A stretch of 64,000 bases of DNA from Chloroflexota bacterium (GTDB taxonomy: Bacteria; Chloroflexota; Anaerolineae; UBA2200), in NCBI GenBank assembly GCA_030607875.1, contig JAUWJD010000005.1:1-64000 (forward strand), in the 5' to 3' direction. Position 1 is the first letter of the stretch. Every line of letters begins with the position of its first letter. Below the pieces are notes generated by a model. The model saw nothing but the letters and a program-made list of their open reading frames with translations. It had not been told where the DNA came from and did no database searches. Made by a program: the position numbers and the translations under genes. This document shows positions 48,582 through 58,126 of this stretch, piece by piece.

Positions 48582-49130
48582 ATGATTGAGCGAGTCACGC
48601 GTCTTATCAAGTTGGATTTCTCGGTTTTCAAGGACATTGAATCGGATCCCCAAGCTACAGTGGAGGCTGCCATCATCGTTGCGGCAACCACCTTCCTGTC
48701 AGCCATTGCATCCGCCACGGGCGGGGAGCACGCCTTCGGCACCTTTGTGATCTCTATGATCAATGGCCTTGTTGGCTGGGTGGTGTGGTCCGCCGTGACC
48801 TACTTCATAGGCAAGACGGTGTTCTCGGGCGGCGGTACGCTGGAACAGATGCTGCGCGTGATTGGCTACGCCAATGCCCCGAGAATCCTGGGCATTCTGA
48901 CGGTCATTCCCTGCATTGGCTGGCTGGGCGGGCTGGCAGGGTTGCTCATTTCGCTCGTTGCCAGCATCATGGCCATCAAGGAAGCCCTGGACATTGAGCT
49001 GGGCACAGCAATCGCCGTGATCATCGTGGGTGCCATTGCCATGGCAATCGTCAGCGCCATCGTCGGCATTGTCGTCGGCTCCGTGTTCGGCATCAGCGTT
49101 GGTATGACCCAACTGCTCTTCGGCCGATAG
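48582..49130 (+). CDS. YIP1-family-like integral membrane protein, copy 1
   Basis: GLVGWVVWSAVTYFIGKTVFSGGGTLEQMLRVIGYANAPRILGILTVIPCIGWLGGLAGLLISLVASIMAIKEALDI. Confidence 0.8.
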   Translation: MIERVTRLIKLDFSVFKDIESDPQATVEAAIIVAATTFLSAIASATGGEHAFGTFVISMINGLVGWVVWSAVTYFIGKTVFSGGGTLEQMLRVIGYANAPRILGILTVIPCIGWLGGLAGLLISLVASIMAIKEALDIELGTAIAVIIVGAIAMAIVSAIVGIVVGSVFGISVGMTQLLFGR

Positions 49131-49233
49131 CCGCCCTGCAGTAGCCAATATACTCAACTCGTACCACCGGTACGAGGCCTTTCGCGGGAACGGACCGTAG
49201 CACTTGGCAAGTGCTGCGGATTACCGCTGCGCC

Positions 49234-49266
49234 ACAACAGACCGGGAAGTATCTCCGGTCTGTTGT
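49234..49266 (+). terminator. Hairpin terminator after YIP1 copy 1
   Basis: ACAACAGACCGG-(GAAGTATCT)-CCGGTCTGTTGT; a degraded similar sequence follows copy 2 (GAACAGACCGGGAA). Confidence 0.7.
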
Positions 49267-49426
49267 CGTTTGGCTATGACTGCTCCAAACCTCACCACTG
49301 CGCTGGGCCTTGGAGCACAGGTGATACCTGGGCAAAGTACTGAGCGCGTCCCAGGCACTTTCCATGTATGGTCTCTTGACAGCAAGAGAAACGAGCTCGC
49401 TGCACCACACCAGAGGAGGGCAGGAA

Positions 49427-49975
49427 ATGATCGGGCGAATCATGCGTCTTGTCAGGTTGGATTCTACGGTTTTCGAAGAGATCGCAGCCGACCCCAATGC
49501 TACGATTGAGGCTGTAGTCATCGTCACCATCTCCGCCTCCCTATCTGCTCTTGGCTTTGCCATTCTCTCTGAATCGGTTCTCCCGAGCTTCATCGGCGGG
49601 CTGATCAACGGCCTCGCTGGCTGGGTAGTGTGGTCGGCAGTCACCTGCTTCGTAGGCAAATCGGTATTCAGGGGCCGAGGGACGCTGGAGCAAATGCTGC
49701 GCGTGCTTGGCTATGCCAGCGCCCCAAACGCCCTGGGCATCTTTGCCTTCATCCCCTGTGTCGGCTTGCTGGCCGCATTCGGGGGATGGCTCATTTTCCT
49801 GGTCGCCGGTGTTCTGGCCATCAAGGAAACCCTGGACGTAAACCTAAGCACTGCCATCGGCGTAGCCATTGTTGGCGCAATCGCTACCGGAATGCTGTAT
49901 GCGGTTGTCGGCATCATCTTTGAGGGAACACTGGCTATCGCTGCTGGTCTGTTCAGGGCATTCGGCGGCCAATAA
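49427..49975 (+). CDS. YIP1-family-like integral membrane protein, copy 2
   Basis: Colinear paralogue of 48582-49130: GLAGWVVWSAVTCFVGKSVFRGRGTLEQMLRVLGYASAP. Confidence 0.8.
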   Translation: MIGRIMRLVRLDSTVFEEIAADPNATIEAVVIVTISASLSALGFAILSESVLPSFIGGLINGLAGWVVWSAVTCFVGKSVFRGRGTLEQMLRVLGYASAPNALGIFAFIPCVGLLAAFGGWLIFLVAGVLAIKETLDVNLSTAIGVAIVGAIATGMLYAVVGIIFEGTLAIAAGLFRAFGGQ

Positions 49976-50197
49976 CCGGCTCGAAGAAGAGGACCCCCTG
50001 TACTCGGAGCAGCCATCTTGATGCACTGTGCAGACTCGATGTGCCTGACCTGGTCCTGCCATTGCTGCCGGACTAGAACAGACCGGGAAAGGCAGCTGCT
50101 CTGTCGTCTTTTTCCCCGTACGCGGCACGAGCGACTGGCCAAGTCACGAGTGGCACCACGGACAGCCGACACTAGCAGGATGATCGGGTAAGATCTG

Positions 50198-50227
50198 TTG
50201 CAGCGATGTTCTCTGTTGTGATATAAT
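50198..50227 (+). promoter_or_regulatory. Sigma-70-like promoter TTGCAG - 18 nt - TATAAT
   Basis: Upstream of the NUDIX ORF. Confidence 0.45.
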
Positions 50228-50255
50228 CTCCTCGATTGCGAAAGGAGAGACTGCC

Positions 50256-50855
50256 TTGCCTAGCAATAGCAGGGAAGCAGAAATCGCCCAACTCGGCGCA
50301 GCGTACGGCGCGCCGGTGCGCCGTGAGTGCGTGTTGGAAGTGAGCCAAGAAGGGTACGAGTGGTGGAAGAGGGCCACACACAAGCGGTATGGGGAAGTGG
50401 TAATGTTCATCCGCCGCATGAACGGCAAACTGATCCTGCACACCAAGGAGTTCTACCCCGCTGGAGCACTGCGGGTGCCCTCAGGCACGCTCAATGAGAA
50501 CGAACCTCTGTTGGACGCAGTGTACCGCGAAGCTCTTGAGGAGACTGGCCTGGAAGTAACTATCGAGCGCTTCCTGGCCATCGTGGAGTTCGAATTCCGT
50601 TTCCAAGGGCGCTCCCACGCTTTCTCATCGTACCTGTTTCTGCTGCGCGAGCTGGGCGGGGAATTGAGAGCCATGGATGTCAACGAGCGCATATCGGGCT
50701 TTGCTGAAGTGGCCCCTGCCGACCTGCCGTCTGTAGCCGAGTGTCTGGAGAACTTGCCGCCATACCGGCGTGACTGGGGACAGTTTCGTGCTTTTCCGCA
50801 CCGCCTGGCTGCCGAGCTGCTACAAGACGCGGCACGAGCCAGCGAAGCTTCATGA
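50256..50855 (+). CDS. NUDIX hydrolase
   Basis: GTLNENEPLLDAVYREALEETGLEVTI matches the Nudix box; TTG start. Confidence 0.85.
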   Translation: MPSNSREAEIAQLGAAYGAPVRRECVLEVSQEGYEWWKRATHKRYGEVVMFIRRMNGKLILHTKEFYPAGALRVPSGTLNENEPLLDAVYREALEETGLEVTIERFLAIVEFEFRFQGRSHAFSSYLFLLRELGGELRAMDVNERISGFAEVAPADLPSVAECLENLPPYRRDWGQFRAFPHRLAAELLQDAARASEAS

Positions 50856-50888
50856 ACCCGGTCAACTCTGTGACGTTGTGTGAGGCCA

Positions 50889-52823
50889 ATGGCTGAGAAG
50901 GAATACGATGTCATCGTGGTAGGCGCTGGTCACGCTGGCTGTGAGGCCGCGCTGGCTGCAGCTCGCATCGGTGCGTCTACGCTCCTGTTGACCATGAACC
51001 TGGACTTGATCGCCCAGATGCCCTGCAATCCTGCCGGCGGCGGGCCAGGCAAGGGCCATCTGGTGCGTGAGATTGATGCCCTGGGTGGAGAAATCGGCCG
51101 CAACACCGACCGGACCTTTATCCAGATGCGCATGCTGAACCTGTCGAAAGGCCCTGCAGTGCGTGCCCCTCGCGCTCAGGCCGACAAGCGCCTCTACTCA
51201 CTGGCGATGAAGCACACCCTGGAGCACACGCCCACCCTCGACGTGGCGCAGGCGCTGACGGAGCGCTTGTTAGTACGAGATGACCACGTCGAGGGTGTAG
51301 TCACCAACGTTGGCCAGGTGCACCGAGGACGGACAGTTGTGCTCACCACCGGTACCTTTCTCGGCGGCCGCATCCTGACCGGAGAATACTCCTACCCGGC
51401 CGGACGTGCTGGCGAATTCTCGGCCGTCGGGCTTACCGCCTGTTTGCAGGAACTGGGCTTTACTGTCACCCGCCTGCAGACCAACACACCGCCGCGCGTG
51501 GATGCACGCACCATTGACTTTACCAAAACCATCTCCCAACTGGGCAGCGAGACACCACTGTATTTCAGTCACGAATCCAGCGCCGACAATGATCCATTGA
51601 TCATCGATCCCGCATTGTGGCTCAATCCCATTTACCCGATCCCTCGACAGACCGAGTGGCGGGTGCAACTGCCCTGCTACCTGGTGCACACCAACGAAGA
51701 GACTCATCGCATCGTGCGCGAGAACCTGCACCGCTCGCCGATTGTCGCAGGCTTTATCGCTGGCATAGGTCCGCGTTACTGCCCTTCCATCGAAGAGAAG
51801 ATCGTGCGCTTTCCCCACAAATCGTCCCACCAGATCTTTCTCGAACCGGAAGGCTTTGCCACAGGCGAAGTATACGTGCAGGGATTCTTCACCAGCCTGC
51901 CCGAGGACGTCCAGTCAGCCATGCTGCACACCATCCCGGCCCTGGCTAAAGCACGCATCATGCGCGCAGGCTACGCTATAGAGTACGACTTTGTGCCGCC
52001 GACGCAGATCTTTGCCAGCCTGGAGACCAGGCGCATCGAGGGGCTGTTCCACGCTGGACAGATCAACGGTACTTCAGGCTACGAGGAAGCCGCGTCACAG
52101 GGCCTGCTGGCGGGCATCAATGCCGCCAGAAAAGTGCAAGGCAAAGAGCCAATCGTTCTACGCCGCGAACAGGCCTACATCGGCGTGTTGATAGACGACA
52201 TCGTGACCAAAGAAATCACCGAGCCGTACCGCATCCTGACCTCGCGCGCTGAATACCGCCTTCTCCTCCGCCAGGACAATGCCGACTTGCGTCTGAGCCC
52301 GCTTGGGCACGAACTTGGCTTGATTAGCGCGGAAAGACACCGCAGAGTGGAGCAGAAACGCCAACAGGTGGCGGGGGAACTGCAGCGCCTGGCCAGGACC
52401 TGGCTGCCCCCTTCGCCGCAGGTCAATGAAGTACTGGAGGGGCTGGGCTTGGAAGCGCTGAGCACAGGTGTCAACGCGCTGCAACTGCTGCGCCGCCCAG
52501 AGGCCGATTATGACTTGATGGTTGCTCTCGCACCCAGCCCGACTGAGCTCTTGTCTGAGGTAATCGAGCAGGTCACGATCCAAGCCAAATACGCGGGATA
52601 CATCCACAAGCAAAAGCAGGAGATCGAGCGCATGCGCCGCCTCGAAGAGTGGCACATCCCGCCAGGCTGGGACTACTCACAGGTGACCGGGCTGCGCAAC
52701 GAGGCGCGGGAGAAACTGCGGCTCTTTCGGCCAGCAACCGTCGGCCAGGCGGCACGCATCGACGGCGTCAATCCGGCCGACATCTCCATACTGCTCATCC
52801 ACTTGCGGCGTGTCACTTCTTGA
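50889..52823 (+). CDS. mnmG: tRNA uridine-5-carboxymethylaminomethyl modification enzyme MnmG
   Basis: YDVIVVGAGHAGCEAALAAARIGASTLLLTMNLDLIAQMPCNPAGGGPGKGHLVREIDALGG. Confidence 0.97.
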   Translation: MAEKEYDVIVVGAGHAGCEAALAAARIGASTLLLTMNLDLIAQMPCNPAGGGPGKGHLVREIDALGGEIGRNTDRTFIQMRMLNLSKGPAVRAPRAQADKRLYSLAMKHTLEHTPTLDVAQALTERLLVRDDHVEGVVTNVGQVHRGRTVVLTTGTFLGGRILTGEYSYPAGRAGEFSAVGLTACLQELGFTVTRLQTNTPPRVDARTIDFTKTISQLGSETPLYFSHESSADNDPLIIDPALWLNPIYPIPRQTEWRVQLPCYLVHTNEETHRIVRENLHRSPIVAGFIAGIGPRYCPSIEEKIVRFPHKSSHQIFLEPEGFATGEVYVQGFFTSLPEDVQSAMLHTIPALAKARIMRAGYAIEYDFVPPTQIFASLETRRIEGLFHAGQINGTSGYEEAASQGLLAGINAARKVQGKEPIVLRREQAYIGVLIDDIVTKEITEPYRILTSRAEYRLLLRQDNADLRLSPLGHELGLISAERHRRVEQKRQQVAGELQRLARTWLPPSPQVNEVLEGLGLEALSTGVNALQLLRRPEADYDLMVALAPSPTELLSEVIEQVTIQAKYAGYIHKQKQEIERMRRLEEWHIPPGWDYSQVTGLRNEAREKLRLFRPATVGQAARIDGVNPADISILLIHLRRVTS

Positions 52824-52838
52824 AGCCAAGACCCTTGT

Positions 52839-52875
52839 CAAAACCTTCGGGGTTTCGGAAACCCCAAAGGTTTTG
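52839..52875. terminator. Bidirectional intrinsic terminator
   Basis: CAAAACCTTCGGGGTTT-CGG-AAACCCCAAAGGTTTTG between convergent genes, one mismatch in a 17-bp stem. Confidence 0.85.
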
Positions 52876-52880
52876 TGCTT

Positions 52881-54101
52881 CTAGCGCAAATGCCCCCTGA
52901 GGACCAACGGTACAAGGAGCTTGTAAGCCAGGTTCTGATAGAACACATCCCAGTTGCCGCTGGCGACACGCTGGGCCCATGCCGCGTGAAACTGGCCCGC
53001 ACCATTCATGGCAAGCTGCAGACCAGTAACGCCCATAGGATCATCCATCACGGGGGTACATTGGGACCAATTCGCATCATCTACCCCCTTGTGGCGGTAA
53101 AGGGCCAGGGTGCCTTCATCCCAACCGATGTACACAGTGAAGCCCTTGTTCACGGCCACGCTGGGCAAGTAGGCCTCCGCCTCACTCTCTGAAAGCCGTT
53201 CTGGCACCGACCAGTAACCCACTACGCCCCACGTATAGTAGATTGTGTATTGGCCGCCTACCTTCTCTTGCCAGACGACGTGCGCCTGACCACCTTGGCC
53301 CACAGCAACACTGGGAATGATCGATTGCTCTGTCACGGTATCGGAAAGATCCTCAGGCAGCGACCAGGCGCTGCCAGTCCAGCGGCTGTAGTAGACCTCA
53401 TACGGGGCATCCAGCGCATCGCGATCCTGCCATACTATATGCACCAGCCCATCGACGCTCACCGCAACCGCAGGCGCGCCGCCCAACGCATTGGGGATGG
53501 GCTCATTGATCCAGTAGGTGCCATTCCAGTAAGCATGGTAGATCACGCTGTAGCCAGGAGTATTGTCAGCCCACACCACATGAATGGTGCCGTCCAGGGC
53601 AATGTCCAGCCTGGGTGCGGATGAAACGCCGCTAGTGTTGGAGACATTGCGCGGCAAGCTCCATGAGGCTCCATTCCAGCGGCAGTGATAGATCTCGTAG
53701 TTTCCGCCAAACTCGTTGACGAATACCACGTGCGCCCAACCCGAAACATCTGTGGCCACAGAGGGTTGTTCACCAACGGCTACACAGCGGCTCGACGACC
53801 AGGTGCTCCCATCCCAGAAGCGATGGTAGACCCGACTGCTCTCCTCCCAAACGACGTGTACGGTGTCATCTGAGACAGCCAGGGACGGCGAACGAGAATC
53901 GCCCGGCGAGGCCGAAACGTTGACTGGCTGCCCACGGAACGGGAGCGATTGTGCAGCGCTCGGCGAGCGCGCAGCCAGACGGCAGACAGCCCTGTGCGAG
54001 GAAGCGAGGCTCTCATGAGCGCTGAGGCAAAAAAGAATGGCAACAAACAGCAGGCCAATAGCTTTGTGTACTTGGCTGTACAACGCTTTCCTGGGTGCCA
54101 T
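52881..54101 (-). CDS. Exported beta-propeller/sialidase-like repeat protein
   Basis: Signal-like N-terminus; repeated HVVWEE/HVVFVN/HVVWAD/HIVWQD/HVVWQE blades. Confidence 0.75.
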   Translation of the reverse strand: MAPRKALYSQVHKAIGLLFVAILFCLSAHESLASSHRAVCRLAARSPSAAQSLPFRGQPVNVSASPGDSRSPSLAVSDDTVHVVWEESSRVYHRFWDGSTWSSSRCVAVGEQPSVATDVSGWAHVVFVNEFGGNYEIYHCRWNGASWSLPRNVSNTSGVSSAPRLDIALDGTIHVVWADNTPGYSVIYHAYWNGTYWINEPIPNALGGAPAVAVSVDGLVHIVWQDRDALDAPYEVYYSRWTGSAWSLPEDLSDTVTEQSIIPSVAVGQGGQAHVVWQEKVGGQYTIYYTWGVVGYWSVPERLSESEAEAYLPSVAVNKGFTVYIGWDEGTLALYRHKGVDDANWSQCTPVMDDPMGVTGLQLAMNGAGQFHAAWAQRVASGNWDVFYQNLAYKLLVPLVLRGHLR

Positions 54102-54228
54102 GGGGATACTCTACCCCAACACGGCCAAGACGGCAAATGACTGCATGGCTGAGGGTGAGAAGGGCACCGCTCGTAGACCAGAACCCTGACAACGCGCAGA
54201 TACGTTCTCTGCGACAAGGTACAGTGAT

Positions 54229-54318
54229 CTACTGCTTCGTGCACGGATCGCTAAACGTATCTCACTGAATCATGGTATGAGAAGAACCATTTGAGTTTAG
54301 CGATTCACGCAGTACTCC
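54229..54318 (-). repeat. Dispersed hairpin/MITE-like repeat family I, copy E
   Basis: Reverse complement gtactgcgtgaatCGCTAAACtcaaatgg...gatacGTTTAGCGatccgtgcacgaagcagtag; overlaps 3' end of the 54262-55350 CDS. Confidence 0.8.
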
Positions 54319-55350
54319 GTAAGAGGGACGTGAAAGGCGAATTCGCAGGGCCAATAGAGAGCCATCACGCTGGTAGAGTGCCCGCACCTGCGCCCACATA
54401 CCCACTTCCGCTGGGGCCCGGCTCTCGTCTATGAACGTGTTGTTATCAATAGATACTGTCCTGCCCGCAACGACCCAGTGCGTGGACGCAATGTGTTCCA
54501 CCAAGCCTTCTACGTCAACTTGTGGAGTAAAGCCCGGGCTCTTGACGCTGATATGCTGGGCCAGAACTGACCCATCGGGCTGCAACACTCCCCGTACTTC
54601 GGCGACCATCCCCAGCGCGGGAGTTCCCTCAATGACAGTAACGGGGCTGATCGTCACGCTAGCCCCATTTACGATCCAGGTGTCTGGAGACAGGCTCTCG
54701 ATAATGCCTTCAAACTCGACCTCGGCAAAAGCGCCAGGCAGCGTCACTTTGATGCTTTGGGCCAGCACAATGTCACCATACAAAAGCGTACCCTTCACTT
54801 CAGCCAAGGCGTCGATCTGCGGCCAGCCTTGAATAGCGGTTCGGTCGGTGACAAAGACGAGGCGGTTGCCCACCACCCAATAGCGGGGTTGGATTTCTTG
54901 CACTAGGCCTCTGAACTCGACGCGGTAGCCAGTTGGCCCATTCGGCGACTGGGCGATAAGTTGCAGCAAATCAGGTGACAGACTCTCCCCACCCCACTCC
55001 ACACCTGGCAAGACAGAGACGGCATCGGCCCACAAGCGGTCCTGGCCATCTACCGTCCCTTTGACTACAGCATACGCGCCCACCTCTGCACTGCCGGCAG
55101 GCGGAGAGGCAGGATCAAGGTATATTATTCGGTCGCCAAGCAGCCAGTGAGCAGCTTCTACTTCGCGAATCCAGCCCGCTACCTTGACCTGTGGACGCCG
55201 AGCAGGGGCAATGTCGGATGGCATGCTGGCCGGTCTGTTGCTTTCAGTATCGGCATTGGCCGAGAATTGCATGGCTGCGCCGGTCAAGGCAATCAACACC
55301 ATCGTCAAAACCACGGTAGACAAACAGCGGATTCTCCCGCGCCTACTCAT
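54262..55350 (-). CDS. Exported DUF5666-like repeat protein (four repeats)
   Basis: Signal peptide; repeats such as FEGIIESLSPDTWIVNGASVTISPVTVIEGTPALGMVAEVRGVLQPDGSVLAQHI. Confidence 0.75.
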   Translation of the reverse strand: MSRRGRIRCLSTVVLTMVLIALTGAAMQFSANADTESNRPASMPSDIAPARRPQVKVAGWIREVEAAHWLLGDRIIYLDPASPPAGSAEVGAYAVVKGTVDGQDRLWADAVSVLPGVEWGGESLSPDLLQLIAQSPNGPTGYRVEFRGLVQEIQPRYWVVGNRLVFVTDRTAIQGWPQIDALAEVKGTLLYGDIVLAQSIKVTLPGAFAEVEFEGIIESLSPDTWIVNGASVTISPVTVIEGTPALGMVAEVRGVLQPDGSVLAQHISVKSPGFTPQVDVEGLVEHIASTHWVVAGRTVSIDNNTFIDESRAPAEVGMWAQVRALYQRDGSLLALRIRLSRPSYGVLRESLNSNGSSHTMIQ

Positions 55351-55353
55351 CTC

Positions 55354-57171
55354 CTACCTCCCCTGTGTAGCGGCCACTTCCTCAGCCGACGGTGCCGCTG
55401 TAGCGGACAAAGGAAGTGGGTCTAGCAATGCTGCCAGCCTCTGAGAAACACCAGGCGCAACGGCGGTTTGACAAGGAGCATCCTCAACTGTCGGTGGCTG
55501 CGTCGCATTTGCCGTAGGCAGTTGTGTCGGGCTCGCCGTCGGCAACTCTGCTGGCCGGACCGGCTCTGTCGGGGTCGCAGTTACTGCTGGCTGTACCACA
55601 ATTCGCCTCGCCAGTACGGCGTCATCTGGCAGGAGTAACCCCTCAACCTCGACGAGGGAACCCACAACAGGTGTGCCTACAACCACGCTTTGAGCATCCA
55701 AACGCACCGTGACGCCATCCACAATCCACTCTTCAGCGCCCAGACTCTGGATCACCCCCTCAAACTGCACTACCTCGATCGGCAGTCTGACCAGGATGTA
55801 GATGGCAACAAGCGCGCCATCACCACGACGCAGCGCCTTGACTTCAGCGAGGAGTCCCTTTTGCGGGGTGTTCTCGATGATGGTATCTGCAGAAATGATC
55901 AGCGTATGACCGCCGACAATCCACTGCGTTGGGCCAAAGCTCTCGATGAGGCCCTGGAACTCAAAGGGCTGCTCGGTCGCTTGCGCCACTTGCTCAATCG
56001 TGATCTCGATGGCCAGCAAAGTGCCATCCTCCAGCCGAATCGCAAGAACGGTAGCCGTAGCGCCAACTGCTGCATTCCCAGCCTGCTCATCAATACGCGT
56101 AGTGGCATCAATTCTGACCACCTGTCCATCGACCGTCCAGGCATTCGTGGCGATGGATTCGATTCTGCCCCTAAATCTAACCTTGACCTCACGCGGCGGG
56201 GCTGGCGTTGTCGGCACCAGCGTCGCTGTAGGCGACGGCATGAAAGTGGGACGTGGTGTTGCCCTCGGCTTATCTGTTGAGGTTGGTGCCAGCGTTTGCG
56301 GCGGTTGTTGCGGTTGAACGGGCACTGGTGTGGCAGGGATCTCTGTCGGCGTAGAGGTAGCCATCGCTGTCACTGTTGGCTCGGGCTGGGTGGGAGAAGC
56401 GGTGGACTGCGGTACGATAACTTCTGCCTCTGGTACGACATGCAGGGCCAAGAGTGTGCCATCGCTGAGCGAACGAACATGTACTCGTACCAACGTGCCT
56501 GCGGTGACATCTCCCTCAATGACCGTCTCGCTTGATATTTCGACCGGGATGCCACTGATGGTCCAGTGGCTTCCATCCACACGCTCGACCCGACCACGGA
56601 AGGACATTTCGATTATCCGCTGGCTGTTGGCGATAGCCTTGACCTCCTCGAGGCGGCGCTCATCCATCTCGCGCAAAAGCTGGATTTTTACTTGCCGATC
56701 AAAGGTCAACAGCAGACGGACTTCCTCAGAGATCCGCTTGACGGGATACAAGGTATCGCCAGGCAGGCTGTTGGCCGAGGCAGCAATCGCGCCCCTGCCC
56801 AGAATAATAACCAGCAGCAAGGAGGCAACTGCGACAGCGGCCATGCTTCGACGCATCAGCAACTGCAAGTTCGACCACCATGGAATGCGCCTCGTTCTAG
56901 TCCTGCTTGGCTGAGCGTTTCTCAAGCGTGCCGCCTGGCGCAGGAGCTGCTGCTTGCCTGCGCGCAGCGCCGCCGGCGCTGGCCGTTGGTCTTGCCGCAA
57001 AGCCTGGAACTGGACCGCCAGGCGCAACAGAGGCTCAAGCCATGCCGCATGTGTCGGATGCTGTGCCAGGCAACTCTCGAGGGATTCCCCCCTATTCAGT
57101 TGGCTGAGGCAGTCGTCGAGAACTGCCTCCAAGCCTCCAACTTCGGCGTTAGAGGCCAAATTTGTGCTCAC
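55354..57171 (-). CDS. Membrane protein with DUF5667-like N-region and four DUF5666-like repeats; putative sigma-factor partner
   Basis: N-terminal cytoplasmic part, TM (AAVAVASLLLVIILGRGAIAASANSLPGDTLYPVKRISEEVRL), Pro/Thr linker, FQGLIESFGPTQWIVGGHTLIIS repeats. Confidence 0.75.
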   Translation of the reverse strand: MSTNLASNAEVGGLEAVLDDCLSQLNRGESLESCLAQHPTHAAWLEPLLRLAVQFQALRQDQRPAPAALRAGKQQLLRQAARLRNAQPSRTRTRRIPWWSNLQLLMRRSMAAVAVASLLLVIILGRGAIAASANSLPGDTLYPVKRISEEVRLLLTFDRQVKIQLLREMDERRLEEVKAIANSQRIIEMSFRGRVERVDGSHWTISGIPVEISSETVIEGDVTAGTLVRVHVRSLSDGTLLALHVVPEAEVIVPQSTASPTQPEPTVTAMATSTPTEIPATPVPVQPQQPPQTLAPTSTDKPRATPRPTFMPSPTATLVPTTPAPPREVKVRFRGRIESIATNAWTVDGQVVRIDATTRIDEQAGNAAVGATATVLAIRLEDGTLLAIEITIEQVAQATEQPFEFQGLIESFGPTQWIVGGHTLIISADTIIENTPQKGLLAEVKALRRGDGALVAIYILVRLPIEVVQFEGVIQSLGAEEWIVDGVTVRLDAQSVVVGTPVVGSLVEVEGLLLPDDAVLARRIVVQPAVTATPTEPVRPAELPTASPTQLPTANATQPPTVEDAPCQTAVAPGVSQRLAALLDPLPLSATAAPSAEEVAATQGR

Positions 57172-57713
57172 AGCTCTTCCTCACCTATAAGACGACGCAG
57201 TGCAGCCAACCCTCTGAACTGCAGTGACTTGATAGCACCTTCCGATTTGCCAACGAGAACAGCCACCTCGGCATTGCTCCAGCCCTGGAGGAACTTTAGA
57301 GTAATCACCAGGCCTTGATCTTCCGTCAACTGGCTGATTGCTCTGCGTAGCCGCTCTTGAGCCAGTGACTTCTCAGCAGACTCTGCCGGATGCTCGTCGG
57401 AAACGACGTTCCAATCGTCCAGCGGCACATGCCTGCCCAGCTGCCCAGTGCGATAATAGTCCACCACCAGATTGTGAGCAATACGATAGAGCCACCCGGA
57501 GAACGAAGTCCGCCAGGCCCTGGACGTGCGAATGGCTTCCAGCATGCGCACGAAAACGGTAGCTGTCAGATCCTCAGCCAGATGCGCATTGCCAAGCCTA
57601 TGATAGAGATAGTTGTAGACGCGCGGGGAATAACGATCGTAGACTTCGGAAATAGCCTCTCGATCGTATGCCCTCACCCTTTCCAGCAGTGCCGATTCCT
57701 CGTCGGGCTGCAT
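57168..57713 (-). CDS. ECF-type RNA polymerase sigma factor
   Basis: AISEVYDRYSPRVYNYLYHRLGNAHLAEDLTATVFVRMLEAI...SGWLYRIAHNLVVDYYR...LKFLQGWSNAEVAVLVGKSEGAIKSLQFRGLAALRR. Confidence 0.93.
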   Translation of the reverse strand: MQPDEESALLERVRAYDREAISEVYDRYSPRVYNYLYHRLGNAHLAEDLTATVFVRMLEAIRTSRAWRTSFSGWLYRIAHNLVVDYYRTGQLGRHVPLDDWNVVSDEHPAESAEKSLAQERLRRAISQLTEDQGLVITLKFLQGWSNAEVAVLVGKSEGAIKSLQFRGLAALRRLIGEEEL

Positions 57714-57844
57714 TGGGAGAGCTACTCTCCTCTCTTCATGACGTGGTAGAACGAACGGAAGATACGGTGCACTCTGCAAAACGCGACACCTTGTTGCTGG
57801 CGGCGCAGGTGTAATATACTGCGAACTGTGATAGAACGTCAAAT

Positions 57845-57951
57845 ACAGGGTATTGCGTCAACAGCCGAAGGATCCCGCACCGACGGGATGACCAAACTCA
57901 GGCAGTCATGAGCCCAAGGGGTTTAGCAACCTTTGGCGCACGAAGCAGTGG
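57845..57951 (+). repeat. Dispersed hairpin/MITE-like repeat family I, copy C
   Basis: acagggtattgcgtcaacagccgaagg...accaaactcaggcagtcatgagcccaaggggtttagcaacctttggcgcacgaagcagtgg. Confidence 0.75.
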
Positions 57952-58126
57952 AACAACACGCAGCGTCAAGAAACAGCGGCTGTTTCTTGCACGACGAGTA
58001 GCACGAATGCTCCACGGCGGAGCTTAGCGTGACAGAAGGATAGACTTTGCAGCAGTTCTGCAATCTCTAAGCAGTCAGTTGGCATCGGATGCGAGTTTGT
58101 GCTATTATTGAAGGCAACCACAGACT

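Noticed and set aside
33982-57951. CRISPR array explanation for the repeats
   Set aside because: Copies are kilobases apart, of variable length, with no regular spacers and no cas genes in the window.
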